Below, one piece after another: positions 59,401-64,000 of a stretch of DNA of 64,000 nucleotides. This stretch comes from Tricholomella constricta. Lineage: Eukaryota > Basidiomycota > Agaricomycetes > Agaricales > Lyophyllaceae. Each line of letters begins with the position of its first letter. Position 1 is the first letter of the stretch. The position numbers and the translations under genes are program-made. The notes under the pieces are model-generated. The model was not told the origin of the DNA and searched no databases. It worked only from the letters and a program-made list of their open reading frames with translations. The DNA lies in assembly GCA_013368375.1 (NCBI GenBank), contig JAACJP010000023.1, positions 248,001 to 312,000 of the forward strand, read 5' to 3'.

Positions 59401-59819
59401 GGTATGTACAGTATTCCCACCTCACATTCTAACTAAGCTCACCTTTCCACAGGATGTGCACTTATCCTTGCCCGGTCGTTTGCTCGTATCCATGAGACAA
59501 ACCTCAAAGTGGGTATTATTTTTCATCATAAAGCCAAGCCTCTCGTTTGACGGGTAAACCCTTTTAGAAACAAGGCGTTCTACCCCTCTGGTTCGCAGAC
59601 AAGGCCGATTACGAACGCATTGGATCTGGTGATGTTCTTGAAACCGATGGTCTTGCAGAAACCCTTCGAGGCGTTTTGGATTCCACAATCAAAATTAGAG
59701 TCACGAAGTTGAATGGGGAGGTGTTCGAAATTGACACAAAACACACCATGTCAAGTGATCAACTCAAGTGGCTTGAGGCTGGTTCTGCTCTGAATCATAT
59801 TCGGTCCCAGATGGCATAG
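56495..59819 (+). CDS. Aconitate hydratase, mitochondrial
   Basis: TCA-cycle enzyme that isomerises citrate to isocitrate using a [4Fe-4S] cluster. The presequence [20 protein letters not shown] is mitochondrial. Blocks follow: [90 protein letters not shown]. The cluster ligands are [11 protein letters not shown] and [10 protein letters not shown]. Then come [20 protein letters not shown], the swivel domain with [40 protein letters not shown] and [20 protein letters not shown]. The protein ends [15 protein letters not shown]. About fifteen exons; the gene seems intact. Fungi often have a second, homoaconitase-like paralogue (Aco2). Which of the two this is cannot be decided here. Confidence 0.93.
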
Positions 59820-59848
59820 ATTACCCCCACGCTATCAAAATAATCTTA

Positions 59849-62800
59849 TTATTGCATTTTCATGCTATTATTATCCGTTCTTGTTTTCAGCCAAGACAAG
59901 GTATCCTTTGCGACGGTCACAGCCGCAGAAGGCATACCAGCCAGCTGCGCGACCTTCAAGCCATGACTGTCACGATTTACACCAGGGCGGACACGGTATT
60001 GATATGCAAAATGGTCATCCTTGTCGAACAAATGAGTCAGCCTAAATGCACAAGAGGCAACATTGGAGAAAACATACATCAGTCTCGTCTACATCGGTGC
60101 AGAAGAAGTCAACGCTCTCAAAGATTCCTCCAGCCTGATTGGGATATCCGAGCATATCAGATAGCTCATGGAAGTGCGTCGCAAAAAGTGTCCGGCACTG
60201 ATTTCGAGTGACCAGATGGTGAAGGGTGGCGTATGCTATTGCGAGGCCATCCGTAACCGTTGTCCCCCGGCCCACCTCGTCCATTATAACCTAACATTAC
60301 AAAGCTTAGTTGCCAAGTTCTGGGTGACGTGAAATTGGATGTCCACGTACTAGGCTCTTGGGAGTTGCACGACGAAGGATTTCTGCAGTCTCAAGCATTT
60401 CCACCATGAAAGTACTTCGGTCATGGAACAGGTCGTCTTTAGCGCCGACCCTGGAGAAAAGTCTATCTACAATACCAATGGTGGCGAAGTCGGCAGGTAC
60501 AAATGACCCAGTTTGACACAAAATGGTCATCAATGCGGTTTGACGGAGAAACGTCGATTTTCCTGCCATGTTCGGACCAGTGATAACATGGAGCCTCGAC
60601 CTTGGAGAGAGGATGACTGAGTTCGGGGTGAAAACGCGTCCCGCTGCAAATAGTCCAAGTTCCACGGTCGGATGCCTGCCATTCGTTACATTATAGACTG
60701 CCCTGTATGTGACAAAGGTCAGTGCTGACCATTTTCTGGTAACCACGTTACACACTCGTCAGTCAGGACTGGCCTAACAAAATTTAACTCGGTAGCTAAC
60801 TTGGCGAAGGATAACGCGACGTCCAGCTCATCCAATAACCGGGCATTACGTCGGAGGGATTGAGAGTGACTATTGACCTTGACTCCGTGGGTCAGGAATG
60901 GCGACTATTTGATATCCGTGCTTCTCACCTCGTCTCGAATGATCTCAAACGCTTCCTTCTCGGCTACGGTCAAAGCTAATGTGGTATCGGCTATTTGGCC
61001 TCCAAGTTGTGACCACTCCTGATAATCAAGGTGGTTAGGGCTTCTCTCCTTTGGGCAAACAAAACTCCCACCTTGAAAAAGTAACAGCGTGTAGTTCCGC
61101 TTTCCGCGATTGAGATAAACTCTGGTGATGTATTCAGCCTGGTTTGATCTCGTTTAGCTTTCGTAAGATGGACATGCATTCCCTGTGCAGGCGAAGCACG
61201 GAGCGTCAGGGAAGGAGCATCTATCGATTGATTACGACTTCTCCAAAATAAAGATGCGCAAGGTGCTACTAACCATATTCCAGCTGCAGCTTTCTCTGGA
61301 GTTCCTCTCTTTCGCGAAGAAGACTTCGAAGAGAACTATGCAAAGACGTCAAAGTCGACGAGAACCTATTCAAGGGTCTGAGTAAACTGTACCAGGCAGC
61401 TGATTGCATAACGTACCCAGGCTTGATTGTCCATTTCGCTGGGCCATATCTCCAGACTACATCACTTTCGCTGGGTAGCGATACCCTACTGTCTTCTTCA
61501 GCATCGCTTTCGGTAGCTGGTCCGCATATAGACTCATCGCCACTCAAAGATTTATCTTCCAGAGCCATGCCAATCCTTTTCGATAGATTGCGCAACCCGA
61601 CCATCCGAGACATCAGTGCGTCCAAGCTCGCCCAGTCGCCTTCATTGAAGTCGGCACGCTCGACAGCTTCGAGTTGCTTCTCGTCCTCGACTCGTTTCAC
61701 TATGGTCGACCAGATATGCGTTGTCCGTTTGACAGCGAGTAAGTCATTCGGATCCCCCCGGCCAAGCATAAATTTCTGGACGATGCGTCCCGTGTCTTCT
61801 GCTTCAGCCAAGGCTTCTACAAGGTCGGCTTGAAAGTGTGGTCGCGAGTGGAAAAAAGCAACCAACGATTGACGTGCATTGATTTCAACAATGGAAGTGC
61901 TTGGTGAACCTACACGAACAGATGAGCTTTGGAAAAAGAACAACGAAAAAATACCTCACAGAGCCATCTGCTGAGAAGACGGGTACCGCCACTAGTCACC
62001 GTGCGCTTGATCGTGCTCAAGAGACTACCCTTTGTGCCCCCTTCTCTGAACCCTTCTCGGATTTCGAGTGCCTTGATGGTGTGAGAATCTATCTGCATGC
62101 GCCCCTCGGCGCCTTCGTGGTTTGGTAAAGACAAGACGGGCATGTGATCTAAGAGATTGGCATGCAGGTATGCGTTTAACAGACCGATAGCTGATGTTTC
62201 TTCGAGTCCGAGAGTAGATTCCACAAAATCTGCAGCTGGTTCCTGCGGCGCAATGTCATCAAGGCCAGAAGCACCCGCTGGTCTTTGGGAGAGCATAGAT
62301 GCTGGAAGACCATCGACGGTGACGTCGGTTCTCCCAGAAATCTCTGACGGGGCAATGAATGAAACAAAGTTATCGTCTTCCGCTAGAGCTTCAAAGATTG
62401 GGTGGTGCTTCAGTGGTTTTAAGCTGCTGTCAAGGACGACCTCTCTTGGACCAATTCGAGCAAGTTCATCTCGCAGGCCCTCAATGGTGGTACTCTTGGA
62501 AAAGAACTCCCCTGTCGAGACGTCGATCCACGCCAGCCCGAGGGTGCTCGTGGTTGCCATTGAGTCGACGGGCTTGGAAAGGCTGACGGCGAGAAGATAA
62601 TTATTTTCGAACGGATTTAAGAATGGTTCGTCAATGAGAGTCCCGGGGGTGATGACGCGAGTTACGCGTCTGTCGAACGCCTTAACGCCGTCAGAATAAC
62701 GCGGAAATTCTTCGCACATGGCCACGAATCGTTTATTTTGCTGCACAAAGGTCTTCAAGTGCTTGTCAAGATGCATAAGCGGAAAACCACACATGGGAAT

Positions 62801-63736
62801 GCGGCTGCCACCCCATTTTCTTGTCGTGAGCTTAATGTTCAACAGGCGAGCAACCTCGATAGCCTGGTCAAAATAAGACTTCGGAAATCGCATTAGCATG
62901 GTTGGATTGAATCGGGACCGCTGAACCTCACTTCGTAGAATTGACCGACTCGTGTCAGAAGAAGACAATGAGGGAACTTTCTGAGGTTCTCGAGAATTTC
63001 CTTGGCGAGAATAGTCTGAGGGCCTTCTGATATCTAGTTAGTAAACGCTTTCAAGTGCGCCACCTTGTACATACCAGTAGCCTTTGCTGATTTTGAAGCA
63101 TATTCTTTGGGGATGATAGTGGGTGGCTCGGAAGGTGCTACCCTTGGTTTGCGTCCCCTTTTTGATTTCGGGATCAGTTCCACTTCAATAGTCGTTTCTT
63201 GGGAGGATTGAGGCGATGATTTTTCGACGGGCTTTGGTGCCGGCCTTCTACCTCGTTTTGGTTTGTCACTGACTGGATTGGAACATTAAAACATGGTTTA
63301 TTGTAGAAGAGATGATGACCTTACTGAGTTGTCCGTAGACGCTAGGAGCGGAGGGGACATCTTCAGGTTCGGCGAGTCTTGCGAAGGAATCGGGTTCGTC
63401 GGAGGTGACAGTCTTCGTGATCCTTCGTCTCTTTCGAGGAGGTTCTGTCGCAAGACTACTCGCTAACAGCAATCGATAGTCAAGAGTCAATATAACAGTA
63501 CGGTAGGTTAAATCCGTACGGAAGATTGTTTTTCCGTCAGGTCCACCCCACCAGTCCCCTAAGGGTTCTGCAATAGATCCATCTGGTCGCAGGAGAGCCG
63601 TTGGCAGGTTGGCAAAAGCCTTGACGGTTTTTGTCGCGTTCCGCTTAGCAGTCGCGTTGGGAAAGTAGACAGAGAATGTGCGGGCAGCATTAGTAGTGGT
63701 GACAGCGCAGCGAAAGGAGGCGGAGAAAATGAGCAT
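59849..63736 (-). CDS. MSH1: Mitochondrial DNA mismatch repair protein MSH1 (MutS homologue)
   Basis: MutS-family ATPase for mitochondrial genome stability. The N-terminus [20 protein letters not shown] looks like a presequence. The mismatch-recognition and connector domains hold [40 protein letters not shown] and [20 protein letters not shown], with [20 protein letters not shown] after. Lever and clamp regions include [20 protein letters not shown]. The ATPase has Walker [18 protein letters not shown], an [20 protein letters not shown] signature, [20 protein letters not shown] (Walker B) and [28 protein letters not shown] and the lack of an MSH6-type N-terminal extension favour MSH1 over MSH2, 3 or 6. 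The tail [20 protein letters not shown] leads to a stop at 59849, converging on the aconitase gene. Confidence 0.9.
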
Positions 63737-63867
63737 GCAGCTGTCAGTTGGACGCGTTCTGGACGTGTTTGGTCACGCCACATGTCGGAGTTTCAAGACT
63801 GAATTATACAAACCCAACGGCGGATTTGGCCCCGTTGGCATTTCTCAAACGACCCAAGTCTGCAAAA
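63737..63867. promoter_or_regulatory. Short divergent promoter, MSH1 and septin
   Basis: 131 bp separate the two start codons, so core promoters overlap. No TATA box is evident. Confidence 0.5.
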
Positions 63868-64000
63868 ATGTCGTTCGCTGGAAGACGCAGGGGAAACAAA
63901 GTCAAGAAGGGTGTCCAGTTCACCCTCATGGTCGTTGGTACGTGTCACATCATCCGTTGTCCCAGAAACCTTCTTGAATTTGTCTGCTCTTTTTGTCGCG
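63868..64000 (+). CDS. Septin, first exon (gene continues past window)
   Basis: The first exon encodes MSFAGRRRGNKVKKGVQFTL and MVVG, then splices at GTACGT (63941). This is the basic polybasic tract plus the first strand of the septin GTPase, whose P-loop would lie in the next exon outside the window. The G-x-Q-F-T-L-M-V-V-G start is septin-specific. The subgroup (Cdc11-like or other) cannot be settled from this much. Septins form filaments at septa and bud necks. Confidence 0.75.
   Translation, partial: MSFAGRRRGNKVKKGVQFTLMVVGTCHIIRCPRNLLEFVCSFCR

Noticed and set aside
59849..63736. MutS homologue as nuclear MSH6 or MSH3
   Set aside because: The presequence-like N-terminus and the early [14 protein letters not shown] block fit mitochondrial MSH1; no MSH6 or MSH3 N-terminal features are seen.
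1..64000. Biosynthetic gene cluster, CRISPR array or prophage
   Set aside because: No polyketide, peptide or terpene synthase genes, no spaced repeats and no phage genes; the content is ordinary fungal nuclear genes.

Overview
The window is nuclear DNA of a basidiomycete fungus, most likely an agaricomycete. Genes are dense and mostly cut by short introns of about 45-60 nt with GT..AG ends. They include a GH3 beta-glucosidase carrying a fungal CBM1, two BIM1-like copper proteins, a septin, ATG16 and a chromodomain protein. I see no bacterial operons, CRISPR arrays or rRNA, and no convincing tRNA.

Layout. 0-6.6 kb: tail of a multi-KH RNA-binding protein, V-ATPase subunit C, 3-mercaptopyruvate sulfurtransferase and a small conserved protein. 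7.4-10.4 kb: a copper group of two tandem GPI-type BIM1-like proteins and a CTR copper transporter, all on the minus strand; the two BIM1-like promoters share a long A/T palindrome. 11-19 kb: a single-domain mitochondrial rhodanese, an RBM26/27-type CCCH-RRM protein and a branched-chain aminotransferase. 18.9-23.2 kb: gene-poor. 23-27 kb: a proline-rich protein, a PXA-domain protein and a divergent single-pass membrane protein. 26.9-30.2 kb: gene-poor, with a SINE-like retroposon carrying a perfect 13-bp target duplication. 30-43 kb: fatty acid hydroxylase, chromodomain protein, AP-1 sigma adaptin, 6-phosphogluconolactonase, Ypt7/Rab7, ATG16, Pub1/TIA1-like protein and prohibitin. 43.0-43.7 kb: a pogo/Fot1-type MITE. 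43.7-64 kb: asparagine synthetase-like protein, 6-phosphogluconate dehydrogenase, PH-domain oxysterol-binding protein, CBM1-GH3 beta-glucosidase, mitochondrial aconitase, mitochondrial MutS homologue (MSH1) and the start of a septin.

How genes relate. The copper genes form a plausible uptake unit: secreted or wall-anchored copper binders next to a plasma-membrane copper channel. Ypt7 and ATG16 are divergent across a very short promoter and both serve autophagy and vacuole fusion. Two oxidative pentose-phosphate enzymes lie within 12 kb of each other. Several other divergent pairs are separated by under 140 bp.

Most striking are the beta-glucosidase gene, about 38 exons by hand reconstruction with microexons of 4, 6, 11, 12, 13 and 14 nt, several of them around the catalytic core; the copper group with its shared promoter element; and two well-delimited small mobile elements. 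Exon structures were read by eye from splice consensus and protein-family conservation, not from transcripts.
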